Shown piece after piece: positions 30,983 to 40,218 of a DNA stretch of 50,832 nt. Numbering within the stretch: position 1 is the first letter of the stretch; each line of letters opens with the position of its first letter. Origin of the DNA: Candidatus Gastranaerophilales bacterium (GTDB lineage Bacteria; Cyanobacteriota; Vampirovibrionia; Gastranaerophilales; Gastranaerophilaceae). A program made the translations under genes and the position numbers. The stretch covers positions 1-50,832 of the forward strand of contig JAFQHZ010000019.1 in the NCBI GenBank assembly GCA_017415185.1, read 5' to 3'. Below the pieces are notes generated by a model. It was not told the DNA's origin, did no database searches, and worked only from the letters and a program-made list of their open reading frames with translations.

Positions 30983-32110
30983 ATGAACATTTCTTCAATC
31001 ACAAATTATCAAAATTATTATATTAAAAATCAGAATTCGAAAAGTTCTTTTAATTCTAATTTAACAAAATGCGATAATTCAATAAATAAGATTTCAAATG
31101 CTTATTATATGCCTTTTTGTGGTGTTAAAAACATTGATTTCAAACCAGCAAAAACTATTGGCGAAGCAATTGATTTTGGAAAAAGAATTTTGGGAATTGC
31201 TCAATATACTGATTTTTCCGATGAATCGCTTGATGTTGTGAATTATATTAATGAAGGTCTTTGTTTAATTAAAAATACGACTCGATTAAAACCAAGATTA
31301 CCTCGCTATATTTATTTTGAAGAATTTGGCAATGTTCAAATGTCATCAAGATATTTTGCAGGAGGTGAGCTTATAGTTAATAAAAACACTTATGATGTTG
31401 AAGAATTAGAATCTGAAATTTCTCGAATTTTTAATGAATTAAAAAAAGACGAAGTGTTTTTCGAAACTTCTGATGGAATATTTTTAAATAACGAGATTGT
31501 AAAACCTGATTTTGACGAATTTTTTAATGAATTACTCAAAAAAAGAGATAGTATTGATAATCTCAGTTATGATGAAAAAATTGATTTATATAATGGAATT
31601 AGGGTGATATATGAAAAAACATCTCAGCTTAATCGTTTTCCTAAAGATTTAATTATTAAAATGCTCGAGGCTGGTTGTTGGGGTGAATTTGATGAAATTG
31701 ATGTTGCTCTTTTTGCGCAAGAAATTAATTCCGTTTCTGATGATGAAAATTTTATAACTTTATATAAATTTTTGAAAGACTACAAATCTCTTGAATTTAA
31801 TATTAAAAATAATTCTTTCAAACACAAAACTCTTTTTCATGAAGTTGGACACCTTCAAGATATGGATATTTTTTATATGGCTTCAATGGGAGATTACAGG
31901 GATTCAAGAAATTATACAAAGGAAATGAATGCTTGGCTTAATGACAAAGAAGCACTAAAGGCAGCTTTTGAAATTTCTCCTTATGCTTGTTATGGAGCTC
32001 CCGAATTTGTTGCGGAAGCTTATGCATATTTGCTTGCAGGCAAAGAATTGCCAAAAAATGCTCAAGCATTATATGGCAAATTAAAAGCTCCAAAGGTTGT
32101 TTTAAGGTAA
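30983..32110 (+). CDS. Putative zinc metalloprotease, ATLF-like motif (paralogue 1)
   Basis: The product has 375 residues, using the ATG that gives MNISSITNYQNYYIKN; the longest frame begins at a TTG eight codons earlier and would overlap the promoter element. TLFHEVGHLQDM sets HExxH at residues 286-290, and APEFVAEAYAYLLAGKELP gives Glu 341 and Glu 345. This spacing with the [EF]..AEA. context resembles the lethal-factor-like (ATLF) metallopeptidases. Its middle and C-terminal parts align with the next gene: FKPAKTIGEAIDFG, LDVVNYINEGL and LNDKEALKAAFEISPYA have clear counterparts there. No secretion signal is recognised. Lack of nearby immunity-like genes leaves a toxin role unproven. Confidence 0.75.
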   Translation: MNISSITNYQNYYIKNQNSKSSFNSNLTKCDNSINKISNAYYMPFCGVKNIDFKPAKTIGEAIDFGKRILGIAQYTDFSDESLDVVNYINEGLCLIKNTTRLKPRLPRYIYFEEFGNVQMSSRYFAGGELIVNKNTYDVEELESEISRIFNELKKDEVFFETSDGIFLNNEIVKPDFDEFFNELLKKRDSIDNLSYDEKIDLYNGIRVIYEKTSQLNRFPKDLIIKMLEAGCWGEFDEIDVALFAQEINSVSDDENFITLYKFLKDYKSLEFNIKNNSFKHKTLFHEVGHLQDMDIFYMASMGDYRDSRNYTKEMNAWLNDKEALKAAFEISPYACYGAPEFVAEAYAYLLAGKELPKNAQALYGKLKAPKVVLR

Positions 32111-32113
32111 AAC

Positions 32114-33313
32114 ATGATAAATAAAATTGCTTCTCAAATATCTATTAGTGCCAAAAAATTTGTTGGAAAAACATCGAATTTTTCAACAAATAATCCAATT
32201 GCAAAAAAGCCTTTAGAATTTGACATTTTTGTTAAATCACCAAAAGAGAGCGATTCGCTTGATTTATTTGATAAAGTAGTTTATTTTATCGAGGATTTAA
32301 AAATCAGAAAAGCTAAAAAAGAATACCAAAAAATTGATTTTGTTCCCGCAAAAACCTTGCAAGAAGCTCATAAATTCGCTTCAGATATTGGCGTTGAAGA
32401 AGTAACCTTGGGTGAAAGTGATACTCTTGAAGTTCTTAATTATATAAACGAAGGGTTTGTTGGTTTTAAAAATGCTCATTTAGGTTTGGCGGAAATTCCA
32501 AGAAGAGTTCGATTCATTGAGGATGATGAGAAAACTTTAATGAGCGCTAATGCAACATTTAGAACATTTAATATTAATAAAAATATTTTTGGAATTAATC
32601 AAATAGATTCTCAAATTCAAAAAAGATTGGATGATGTTATTGATTCTTTTTGTGATGTGACAAATGATGGGGTTGAAATTCCTGGGTTTTATGGAACAGA
32701 AAAAGAAATCGCTTATGCGCAAAATTTGATTAATCTTTTTCGTAATGATAAAAATTCTTTAAATTATGGTCAAAAAGTTGAATTATTAAGCATTTTGTCA
32801 CACATGAAATTCAATGTTTCTTTATTTGCATATAGACCAAAAGAATTTGCTCAAAAACTTTTTGCAAGACCAGATATATTGCAAAACTCTTCTCCTTTTC
32901 AAAAGCAAGAATTGCTTGAAAGAATAACCAATGCGCCAACCGATTTTGATGCATTAATGGAATTTTCAAGAATTCTTAGAGATTATCAAGAAAATTTTAA
33001 AATTAGAACATCAAATGAAAAATTTTCTTCTTTGTTTCATGAAATGGGACATTTGCAAGATTATTATCAAGATAGAGTCAGCGCTTCTGGCATGTTTAAA
33101 TCAAGCGAGTTTTATCCTGAAGAATTGAAAAAATGGCTTGACGATAAAGAAAAGCAAAAAATTGCTTTTAGTGTTTCTGCTTATGCAACAACTGGGCCTG
33201 GGGAATTTATTGCGGAAACTTATTCAAAACTTTTGTCTGGCGATAGTGTTTCAAAAGAAGCAATTGAGCTTTATAAAAGAATGAATGGTCCTAAAATTCC
33301 GGATATTATATAA
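32114..33313 (+). CDS. Putative zinc metalloprotease, ATLF-like motif (paralogue 2)
   Basis: The product has 399 residues and begins 3 bases after the stop of its paralogue, so the two are cotranscribed. SLFHEMGHLQDYYQ puts HExxH at residues 309-313, and GPGEFIAETYSKLLSGD gives Glu 364 and Glu 368, the same 55-residue interval as in paralogue 1. VPAKTLQEAHKFASDIG, TLEVLNYINEGFVGFKN and LDDKEKQKIAFSVSAYA match the upstream protein. The first 50 residues differ, suggesting a variable N-terminal leader ahead of a conserved body. The 3' end overlaps ispE by 8 bases. Substrate and location are unknown. Confidence 0.75.
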   Translation: MINKIASQISISAKKFVGKTSNFSTNNPIAKKPLEFDIFVKSPKESDSLDLFDKVVYFIEDLKIRKAKKEYQKIDFVPAKTLQEAHKFASDIGVEEVTLGESDTLEVLNYINEGFVGFKNAHLGLAEIPRRVRFIEDDEKTLMSANATFRTFNINKNIFGINQIDSQIQKRLDDVIDSFCDVTNDGVEIPGFYGTEKEIAYAQNLINLFRNDKNSLNYGQKVELLSILSHMKFNVSLFAYRPKEFAQKLFARPDILQNSSPFQKQELLERITNAPTDFDALMEFSRILRDYQENFKIRTSNEKFSSLFHEMGHLQDYYQDRVSASGMFKSSEFYPEELKKWLDDKEKQKIAFSVSAYATTGPGEFIAETYSKLLSGDSVSKEAIELYKRMNGPKIPDII

Positions 33314-34079
33314 TTTCAATTACGCCAAAATTAATCGCTTTTAAATTTTCAATTATTTGATAATCCTCATTTAATTCAAAATCAAGTTTTTCTTTTTGGA
33401 TGAAATATGTTGGACCAGAACCAGACATTTGCAAGTCTTTTGAATTTAAAAATTGTAATTCGCTATATTTATTCAGAAGAGCAAATTCAAGATAATTTGG
33501 CATTGTTGGTTTTTCTTTTAAATTATCAAATGCAATATATGCTTCTTTAGCTGAAATTTGAAGTTTTTTTGGCTTAACAAGCGTTAGAGGAAAGTCGGCA
33601 AATTCTTGTTTTGTTAAGATTTCTCCTCGTCCTTCGCAAAGTTGTCTTCCTCCAACAAGACAAAAGTTTAAATCTGAGCCAAGTTTGCTTGCAAGATTAT
33701 GAATTTGTTTTTTGTTTAATGGCTCATTTAATAATTTATTTAAACCATATAAAACTCCTGCTGCGTCCGTTGAGCCTCCTGCCAGTCCTGCGCAAACTGG
33801 AATATTTTTTTCAATATAAATTTCTACTTTATATTTTTTTTCAATAGTTTCTAAAAAAAGTTTTGCAGCTTTAAAACAAATATTTTTTTCATCATAAGGA
33901 ATTTCGTTGCTATTTCCGCTAAGCTTGATTGAATCTCCTTTTGATATTGAAATTGTTAAATAATCAAATAGATTAATTGTTTGCATTATGCTTTTAATTG
34001 GATGATATCCGTCTGGATTAATTGGGAAAACTTTTAAATCAAGGTTGATTTTTGCGGGGCATTTGATTTTAATTTTCAT
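33306..34079 (-). CDS. ispE: 4-diphosphocytidyl-2-C-methyl-D-erythritol kinase
   Basis: GHMP kinase of the MEP pathway that phosphorylates CDP-ME at the 2-hydroxyl for isoprenoid synthesis. The 257 residues start IKIKCPAKINLDLKVFPINPDGYH (substrate-binding Lys), hold the ATP loop PVCAGLAGGSTDAAGVLYGL at about residues 90-109 and SDLNFCLVGGRQLCEGRGE, and end with MSGSGPTYF. The family average is about 280-300, so it is compact. Its ATG shares one base with the rsmA stop, giving the common rsmA-ispE coupling. Confidence 0.96.
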   Translation of the reverse strand: MKIKIKCPAKINLDLKVFPINPDGYHPIKSIMQTINLFDYLTISISKGDSIKLSGNSNEIPYDEKNICFKAAKLFLETIEKKYKVEIYIEKNIPVCAGLAGGSTDAAGVLYGLNKLLNEPLNKKQIHNLASKLGSDLNFCLVGGRQLCEGRGEILTKQEFADFPLTLVKPKKLQISAKEAYIAFDNLKEKPTMPNYLEFALLNKYSELQFLNSKDLQMSGSGPTYFIQKEKLDFELNEDYQIIENLKAINFGVIEII

Positions 34080-34918
34080 TAATTAAATTCCTCTAAAGCG
34101 ATTGAAAGTTCTTGAATTTGGACTAATGAAAGCTTTTCTCCTCTTGTTGTTTTGTCGATTTTTGCTTTTTCAAGAGCTTGCTCAACTCCAACAAATTCAG
34201 CATTAAGAAGTGAATTTTTAACGTTTTTTCTTCTTGCCATAAAGATTGCTTTAACCGTTCTTTTGAGTAATCTTGTTATTTCTACTCTTGGTTTGTCGTT
34301 AATTTCAAAGCTAACAAGAGCACTGTCGACTTTTGGCGCTGGAGAGAAGCAATTTTTGGGAACTTTTTTAATAATTTGTGCTTCGCTATACATTTGAGAA
34401 AGAATCGAAAGCTGCCCGTATTCTTTGTTTTGCGAATTTTCGTTTGCAACGATTCGGTTTGCAACTTCTAATTGCACCATTAAAATAATCTGCGAAATTC
34501 TATTTCTGTTTTTATGCGCTAATTCATCAATTTCACCAAGCAAATGAACCAAAATTGGAGAGGTAATATAATATGGTATATTTGCAATTACTTTGATTTT
34601 TTCTTTTGTGAAAGGCAAATCATCGATATTGGTTTTTAAAATGTCTTGTTCGATTAAATGAAAATTTTCGTATTTGCCAAGATTTTTGTTTAAAATATTT
34701 ATTGCATCTTTGTCGATTTCAAGTGCTACAACACGTTTTGAATTTTCGATTAATTGTTCTGTGACAAAGCCAAGCCCTGGTCCAATTTCCAAAATTTCAT
34801 CCTCTTTTGAGGCATGATTTGCTATAAAAGAAATAATATTTTCGTCTATAAGAAAATTTTGACCAAGCGATTTTTTGGCTTTGAATTTTTTTGCTCTTAG
34901 AATGTAATTTAGGCTCAT
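34079..34918 (-). CDS. rsmA: 16S rRNA dimethyladenosine transferase
   Basis: SAM-dependent enzyme that dimethylates the two adjacent adenines in the 3' hairpin of 16S rRNA. The 279 residues show KAKKSLGQNFLIDENII, LEIGPGLGFVTEQLIE (SAM site), VVALEIDKDAI, the catalytic NIPYYITSPIL and FSPAPKVDSALVSF. Length and order are typical of RsmA/KsgA. It leads the rsmA-ispE operon. Confidence 0.97.
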   Translation of the reverse strand: MSLNYILRAKKFKAKKSLGQNFLIDENIISFIANHASKEDEILEIGPGLGFVTEQLIENSKRVVALEIDKDAINILNKNLGKYENFHLIEQDILKTNIDDLPFTKEKIKVIANIPYYITSPILVHLLGEIDELAHKNRNRISQIILMVQLEVANRIVANENSQNKEYGQLSILSQMYSEAQIIKKVPKNCFSPAPKVDSALVSFEINDKPRVEITRLLKRTVKAIFMARRKNVKNSLLNAEFVGVEQALEKAKIDKTTRGEKLSLVQIQELSIALEEFN

Positions 34919-35001
34919 AAGATAATTTTAGCATGAAAAGATAATATATTTATTATTATATTGCACTTTTGAGCAATATTATTTTAGATGTTTGTGTTAA
35001 T

Positions 35002-36345
35002 ATGTTTAATATGCTCAGTTTGATTGAAAATAAACAACAAAAAAACACGCATAAGAAGCTTAACTTAAGAGAAATTGAAAAATATTACAAAGAGGATAAA
35101 AAAGAGTTTTTAATTGGACTTGAATATGAAAGATTAAGTCTTGATAAAAAAACTTTAAAAAATGCTCCTTATGAATCTTTAGAAAAGATAATTAAGCATT
35201 TTGCCTCAATTTCTTCTTGGGAGCTAATTTGCGATAATAAAACAATTATTGGTGCTTTTGATTCTGATGGCACTTCGATTTCTCTTGAGCCAGGTTGCCA
35301 ATTAGAGATTAGCTTTGCTCCTAAAAAAGATATTTTTTCAATTCAAAGTCGAGCAGAAAAAATTATTAAATTATTAGACAAAATTGCTGACGTTTATAAT
35401 GTTGTTTTTGTTGGTTATGGAATTTCTCCTGTTTCTTTGCCTGATGATATTGAATTGCTTGAAAAAAGACGTTACCAAATTATGAATAATTACATGCCAA
35501 AATGTCGTTATGGCGAATTGGCGCCAAAAATGATGCGTCAAACCGCAGGAATTCAGATTAACATTGATTACAAAGATTCAAACGATGCGTTTTTAAAATT
35601 GAAATTTTTTAATTTGATTATGCCTTTCATGATGGGTTTGTGTGCTAATAGTCCATTTGAAGCAAACAAAATGAGTGATAAAACCTCACTAAGGGCAAAC
35701 GTTTGGAGATATACTGGACAAGAGCGCTGTAATTGTTTTTATAAAAATATTTTTAAAGGTGTTCTTGCAAGTAAAAATATATTCAAAAATTATATTTCTG
35801 AAATTTTAAATGTTCCAATGATTTTCATTGAGCGTGATAATAAAATGATTGAATTCAGTGGCAAAATTAATTTCAAAGAATTTTTGAAATATGGCTATAA
35901 AGCTCACCAAGCAACAATGGAAGACTATATTCTTCAACAAAGTCTTTGTTTTCCAGATGTTCGTTTGAAAAAATATATTGAAATAAGAAACCATGACAGT
36001 TCTGATATCGAAATGGCGCTTTCGTTGTGTGCTTTTTATAAAGGTTTATCTAATTGCGATATTAAAAAAGTATTGTCTAAATTAGAATTTTTAAAGCTTG
36101 AAAAAATTGAAGAATATAATAAAGAAATAATTTTCAAAGGTTTAAATTATCGAATTAACAATAAAATTGACGGTTGGAGCGTTGTTGCAACGTTGTTTAG
36201 ATATGCAAAAGCAAATTTGTCAGCTCGTGAAAGAGTATATTTAGAGCCAATTTTAAACATTTTAAAAACAAGAAAAACAAAGGCTGATTTAATAATTGAT
36301 GCAGATATTAAAACTGCAAAAGAATTAATTCAATTTCTATATTAA
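35002..36345 (+). CDS. gshA: Glutamate-cysteine ligase (GCS2/plant-type family)
   Basis: ATP-dependent enzyme joining Glu and Cys in the first step of glutathione synthesis. About 447 residues with LIGLEYERLSLD, the substrate loop SLEPGCQLEISFAP (about residues 95-108), MMRQTAGIQINIDY and CANSPFEANKMSDKTSLRANVW, then KKYIEIRNHDSSDIEMAL. This resembles cyanobacterial, plant and alphaproteobacterial ligases rather than the E. coli type. The frame opens at a TTG (34969); I chose the ATG at 35002 because a TTGCAC-17-TTAGAT promoter candidate (34962-34990) overlaps the upstream part, though ATG 35011 is equally possible. No gshB is nearby. Confidence 0.85.
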   Translation: MFNMLSLIENKQQKNTHKKLNLREIEKYYKEDKKEFLIGLEYERLSLDKKTLKNAPYESLEKIIKHFASISSWELICDNKTIIGAFDSDGTSISLEPGCQLEISFAPKKDIFSIQSRAEKIIKLLDKIADVYNVVFVGYGISPVSLPDDIELLEKRRYQIMNNYMPKCRYGELAPKMMRQTAGIQINIDYKDSNDAFLKLKFFNLIMPFMMGLCANSPFEANKMSDKTSLRANVWRYTGQERCNCFYKNIFKGVLASKNIFKNYISEILNVPMIFIERDNKMIEFSGKINFKEFLKYGYKAHQATMEDYILQQSLCFPDVRLKKYIEIRNHDSSDIEMALSLCAFYKGLSNCDIKKVLSKLEFLKLEKIEEYNKEIIFKGLNYRINNKIDGWSVVATLFRYAKANLSARERVYLEPILNILKTRKTKADLIIDADIKTAKELIQFLY

Positions 36346-36369
36346 TAAATATTAAAAAATATATAAAAA

Positions 36370-36397
36370 TTGCCATGATAAATAGCTTTGCTACAAT
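36370..36397 (+). promoter_or_regulatory. Promoter of the kinase-regulator-ATPase operon
   Basis: TTGCCA (36370-36375), 16 bases, TACAAT (36392-36397). The expected transcription start coincides with the kinase ATG at 36404, so the mRNA would be leaderless. Confidence 0.65.
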
Positions 36398-36403
36398 TTT
36401 TGT

Positions 36404-38446
36404 ATGACTAAAATTTTTTTATTGTTTAATGACAAAAATGCCAAAGACCAAATCAGTTCTATTTTGATGCTTCAAAATGATGTTGATGTTATGGATTCTT
36501 CTGGAAATGTTGAAGATATTTTGACTCAAATTCATCATTTTAGTGCTGATATTATATTAATTGAAAATGGTTATGAAAATTGCGAATTTATGATTCGCCA
36601 AATAAAATCGAATTCAAAAAATGAAAATACTCAAATTATTTTGCTTTTAAACAAGCATGAAAATTGTTCGTTTATGAATTTAGCGGATGGATTTATTGAA
36701 TACCCCCTTAATGAGCAAATTTTGCTTTCAACTATTGATTCTCATTCAAAAATTAAAAAGTCTTTAGACAGGCTTTATGAAAACAATAAAGAATTATCAA
36801 GAAGCCTTTATCAGCTTAATGTTTTATATAATACAAGTTCTCAGTTTACCGGAACTCTTAATACTTCAAAATTGTATGACATTATGATTGAAGCGATGGA
36901 AAAAACTTTGAGTTTTGATATTTCTTGTGTGTTGATTTTAAATTCTCAGGGTATGCCTGTTTTTAATTTGAATACAATGCATACGCCAAGCGAAAATTTA
37001 ATTGATGCACTTAAAATTCGTTCTGTTTTAAATTATCGAAACGAATTAGAAAAAGAAATTGCTTTTAATTCTTTTGATATGGATTCTGTTGAAGTAATTC
37101 AAAAAACAAAACAAGCTCGTTCAAATCGTGTTTTTGGAATCGAAACAATAAGCTACGATTCTTTATTTGCTCCTATTAAAATCGGGGAAGAATTTTTTGG
37201 CGTTGTTGAGTTATTTAGGCAAGTTCCTTTTCAAGCAGAAGACGTTACTTGTTTTCAAGCAATTACTCATCAGGTTGCTTTGCCATTAAGAAGTGCAAAA
37301 CTTTATGAAGAAATTTCCACTACAAACAAAAAGCTTGAAAAGCTTGAAAAATTAAAATCTGAATTTGTTTCGATTGTTTCTCATGAATTAAGAACACCTT
37401 TGACGCCTATTAACAATTCTCTTGAAATTGTCTTAAGCGAACAAGCGGGAAAAATTTCCGATGAAGCAAAAAATTTCATTTCAATGGCAAGAAGAAACAT
37501 TCAACGTTTGTCTGGAATTATTGAAGATTTGCTTGATTTGTCTCGAATTCAAACAGGAAAATTAGATTTTAAATATAAAATTTGCGATATTACTCCTTCA
37601 TTAGAGCTTTTGCAAAAAACTTTTTTGCAAGTTGCTAATGAAAAAAATATCAATATTAATCTTGATATTCAAGAAAAACTTGGAGAAATTTACGCAGATA
37701 TTAGAAGAATTGAACAGATTTTTTCAAATCTTGTTTCAAATGCGCTTAAATTCACTTCGCCAGATGGCAAAATTGACGTTAAAGCCTGTGTTGTTGATTC
37801 TTGCGAAATTAATGTTGAAAATTTAATTTCGCCGGTTATTAAGCCAAGCGGTAAGTATATTAGGGTTTGCGTGAGTGATAATGGAATTGGAATTAAAAGC
37901 GAGGATATTCCAAAAATATTCGATAAATTTTCTCAAATTGAATCTTCGCTTAAAAGAAATAATGGCGGAGTTGGGCTTGGTTTAACAATTACCAAACAAT
38001 TGATTGATTCCCATCTTGGCGCAATCGAAGTTGTTTCAAAAGAAGCGCAAGGTTCTACTTTTATAGTTTATTTGCCTTTGGTTGATGAAATCAAAAATTT
38101 TGAAATGGATTTATCGCATGTTTTGATTAATCATGACGAAGTTGGCGTTTTAAAGATTGCTTTTGATGAAGATTTGAAAATTATAGAAGAACTTAAGGAA
38201 AATAAGCTTTTAAATTTGTCGAAGTTATCTAAAGAATTAATGTTTTCTTGTAATGAAAAGAAAAAATATTTCGTATTTGTGCCAAAAATTTCTTTGGGCT
38301 CATTTGAAGCTCTTGTTTCGGCTTTGAATGACTATTTGCAGAAGTTTCGAAATTCAGGATGTGATATAATATTAACAAAAGTGCATAGTTCAAAAGATGG
38401 CTCTGATGCTTCAAATATTATGAAAGTTTTAATTGGGGAAGAATAA
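36404..38446 (+). CDS. Sensor histidine kinase with pseudo-receiver and GAF domain
   Basis: Soluble kinase of 680 residues with no membrane segment. Residues 1-115 resemble a receiver domain but have DIILIENGY where the phospho-accepting Asp should stand, so this is probably a pseudo-receiver. A GAF domain spans about 145-305, a short coiled coil leads to HisKA (FVSIVSHELRTPLTPI, phospho-His about 327), and HATPase follows with EQIFSNLVSNALKFTS, VSDNGIGIKSEDIPKIFDKF and GGVGLGLTITKQL. About 120 extra residues follow the ATPase domain. It is the first gene of a three-gene unit with the response regulator directly abutting. The signal is unknown; the GAF domain suggests an intracellular ligand. 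Confidence 0.92.
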   Translation: MTKIFLLFNDKNAKDQISSILMLQNDVDVMDSSGNVEDILTQIHHFSADIILIENGYENCEFMIRQIKSNSKNENTQIILLLNKHENCSFMNLADGFIEYPLNEQILLSTIDSHSKIKKSLDRLYENNKELSRSLYQLNVLYNTSSQFTGTLNTSKLYDIMIEAMEKTLSFDISCVLILNSQGMPVFNLNTMHTPSENLIDALKIRSVLNYRNELEKEIAFNSFDMDSVEVIQKTKQARSNRVFGIETISYDSLFAPIKIGEEFFGVVELFRQVPFQAEDVTCFQAITHQVALPLRSAKLYEEISTTNKKLEKLEKLKSEFVSIVSHELRTPLTPINNSLEIVLSEQAGKISDEAKNFISMARRNIQRLSGIIEDLLDLSRIQTGKLDFKYKICDITPSLELLQKTFLQVANEKNININLDIQEKLGEIYADIRRIEQIFSNLVSNALKFTSPDGKIDVKACVVDSCEINVENLISPVIKPSGKYIRVCVSDNGIGIKSEDIPKIFDKFSQIESSLKRNNGGVGLGLTITKQLIDSHLGAIEVVSKEAQGSTFIVYLPLVDEIKNFEMDLSHVLINHDEVGVLKIAFDEDLKIIEELKENKLLNLSKLSKELMFSCNEKKKYFVFVPKISLGSFEALVSALNDYLQKFRNSGCDIILTKVHSSKDGSDASNIMKVLIGEE

Positions 38447-38812
38447 ATGAAAAAGATTTTAATTGTCGATGATGAAAGAGATATTGTTGAGACGCTTTCT
38501 TTTATGCTTAAAGCAAAAGGTTTCGAATGTGTTTGCGCTTATGACGGTGAAGAAGGTTTAAACCTTGCAAAAACAATTAATCCTGATTTGGTGATTTTGG
38601 ATGTTATGATGCCAAAGATTAATGGATATAAGATTTGTAGACTTTTGAAGTTTGACAATAAATATAAAAATATTCCAATTATTATGATTACTGCAAGAAG
38701 CCAAGACGAAGATAAAATAATCGGCGAAGAAACTGGCGCTGATGAATATATTACAAAACCTTTTGAATTTTCTGAAGTTTTGGAAAAGATTAATAAATAT
38801 TTGATAGCTTAG
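38447..38812 (+). CDS. Single-domain response regulator (CheY-like)
   Basis: The product has 121 residues: only a receiver domain. KKILIVDDERD carries the acidic pocket, LVILDVMMPKINGY the phospho-Asp at about residue 53, IIMITARS the conserved Thr, and YITKPFE the Lys. With no output domain, it should act by protein-protein contact. Its ATG follows the kinase stop codon without a gap, so it is the likely partner of that kinase; the PilB-like protein 8 bases downstream is a natural candidate target. Confidence 0.93.
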   Translation: MKKILIVDDERDIVETLSFMLKAKGFECVCAYDGEEGLNLAKTINPDLVILDVMMPKINGYKICRLLKFDNKYKNIPIIMITARSQDEDKIIGEETGADEYITKPFEFSEVLEKINKYLIA

Positions 38813-38820
38813 GTGTGATT

Positions 38821-40218
38821 ATGGATTTGTTAAACGAAAACAGTTCTCTTGATAATAAAACAATTGACAAATTGAAATATGACCTTGTTCGTGATGGGCT
38901 TGTAACTTATGACGATATAGAACATGCCAGCGAATTGGCGGTTGCCCAAAATACAAATATTGGTCAAATATTAATTAATACACAAATGATTGATGAATCT
39001 GTATTAATGCGTTTTTTGGAAGAAAAATTGCACACTCCTTGTGTTGATTTAGAGAATTATTCAATCGATAAAAAATGTCTTGATTTTGTTTCTTATCAAG
39101 ATGCAATTCGTTTTAAAATTTTGCCTTTGTTTATTATTGAGGACACTCTTACGGTTGCAATGGCTGATCCTATGGATTTGTTTTCGATTGATAAAATCAT
39201 GCAAATAACTAAAAAAAATATTGACCCTGTTATTGCAAGCGAAAAAAGCATTTTGAAAAAAATTAATGAATATTACGATATTAAAAGCAAAGTTGAAGAT
39301 ATTAAAATCGACAATTCGATATCTTACGATTGGCAAGAAGAATTGCATAATGACGATTTATCTTCTGAACACATTCAAGCGTTATTCAGGGCGATTTTAA
39401 AACAAGCCATTGCGCAAGAAGTCCATGAATTATATTTCGAAAATTCTTCTCAGGGCTTGAGTGTTAATTTTAAAAAGCCAGATAAAATCGTTCAAACTGG
39501 CATAATTCCAAGCCTTTTAACTAGTTCTTTTGTTCAATCTTTAAAATCCATGTCTAATTTAGACCCTAATGTTTATGAAATTCCTCAACTTGGAAAATTA
39601 AATTTCAATGTCGATAATTCTGAATTAACAGCTAGTGTTAGCGCTTTTCCAACAATTGAAGGCGAAAGAATTTTAATCAAAATTTATCATCCACCAATTG
39701 CGATTGAAAAATTAAACATTGCTCCAGATAAAATTGAATTAATAAAAAATTCACTAGAAAAACCAGGTGTTGTTTTGATTTGCGGAGCTTCGTTGTCTGG
39801 AAAAACTCATTTAATTTATTCAATTTTATCTAATTTAATTTCAAAATCTAAAAATGTTATGACTCTTGAATCTATCGCAAAATATCGCCTAAAAGGCGTT
39901 GCGCAATGCGAATTGAATGAAAATATTGGTTTTAATTTAGATAAAGCTATGAGATTTATTGAATTTCAATCTCCTGATATTATTTATTTTGAAGGAATTA
40001 CAACAAAAGAAGGGCTTGATTTCTTTACTTCATTGACTTTGAAAAATAAAGCTTTGATAACTGAATTTTTAGCAGAAAACATGGATGATTTAAGAAGAAA
40101 ATTTGAATTCAGTGAATTCACGATGTTTAAGTCTGTAATTTCTTGTTTAATTTTTATTCATAGCAAAGATAGCATTGAAATTTTTGACAAAAACGATTTA
40201 GAAAAATATTTAATCTAG
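38821..40218 (+). CDS. Degenerate PilB/GspE-like ATPase
   Basis: The product has 465 residues. Residues of about 15-150 form an MshEN/T2SSE N-terminal domain (KYDLVRDGLVTYDDIEHASEL ... LHTPCVDLENY ... RFKILPLFIIEDTLTVAMADPMD). The rest follows the PilB motor: Walker A GASLSGKTHLIYSIL at about residue 322 is intact at GKT, but the Walker B region is DIIYFEGI instead of the usual VGEIRD form, the His box TLHTND position reads EFLAENMD, and the tetracysteine zinc motif is missing. Extension ATPase activity is therefore doubtful. It could be a regulator of pilus motors controlled by the kinase-regulator pair (inference). The ATG at 38821 is preferred over GTG 38815 because AGGTG is better spaced. 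Confidence 0.8.
   Translation: MDLLNENSSLDNKTIDKLKYDLVRDGLVTYDDIEHASELAVAQNTNIGQILINTQMIDESVLMRFLEEKLHTPCVDLENYSIDKKCLDFVSYQDAIRFKILPLFIIEDTLTVAMADPMDLFSIDKIMQITKKNIDPVIASEKSILKKINEYYDIKSKVEDIKIDNSISYDWQEELHNDDLSSEHIQALFRAILKQAIAQEVHELYFENSSQGLSVNFKKPDKIVQTGIIPSLLTSSFVQSLKSMSNLDPNVYEIPQLGKLNFNVDNSELTASVSAFPTIEGERILIKIYHPPIAIEKLNIAPDKIELIKNSLEKPGVVLICGASLSGKTHLIYSILSNLISKSKNVMTLESIAKYRLKGVAQCELNENIGFNLDKAMRFIEFQSPDIIYFEGITTKEGLDFFTSLTLKNKALITEFLAENMDDLRRKFEFSEFTMFKSVISCLIFIHSKDSIEIFDKNDLEKYLI

Noticed and set aside
29951-33313. Toxin-immunity module around the zincins
   Set aside because: No small acidic partner gene or known immunity family lies beside them; the next genes are ispE and rsmA.
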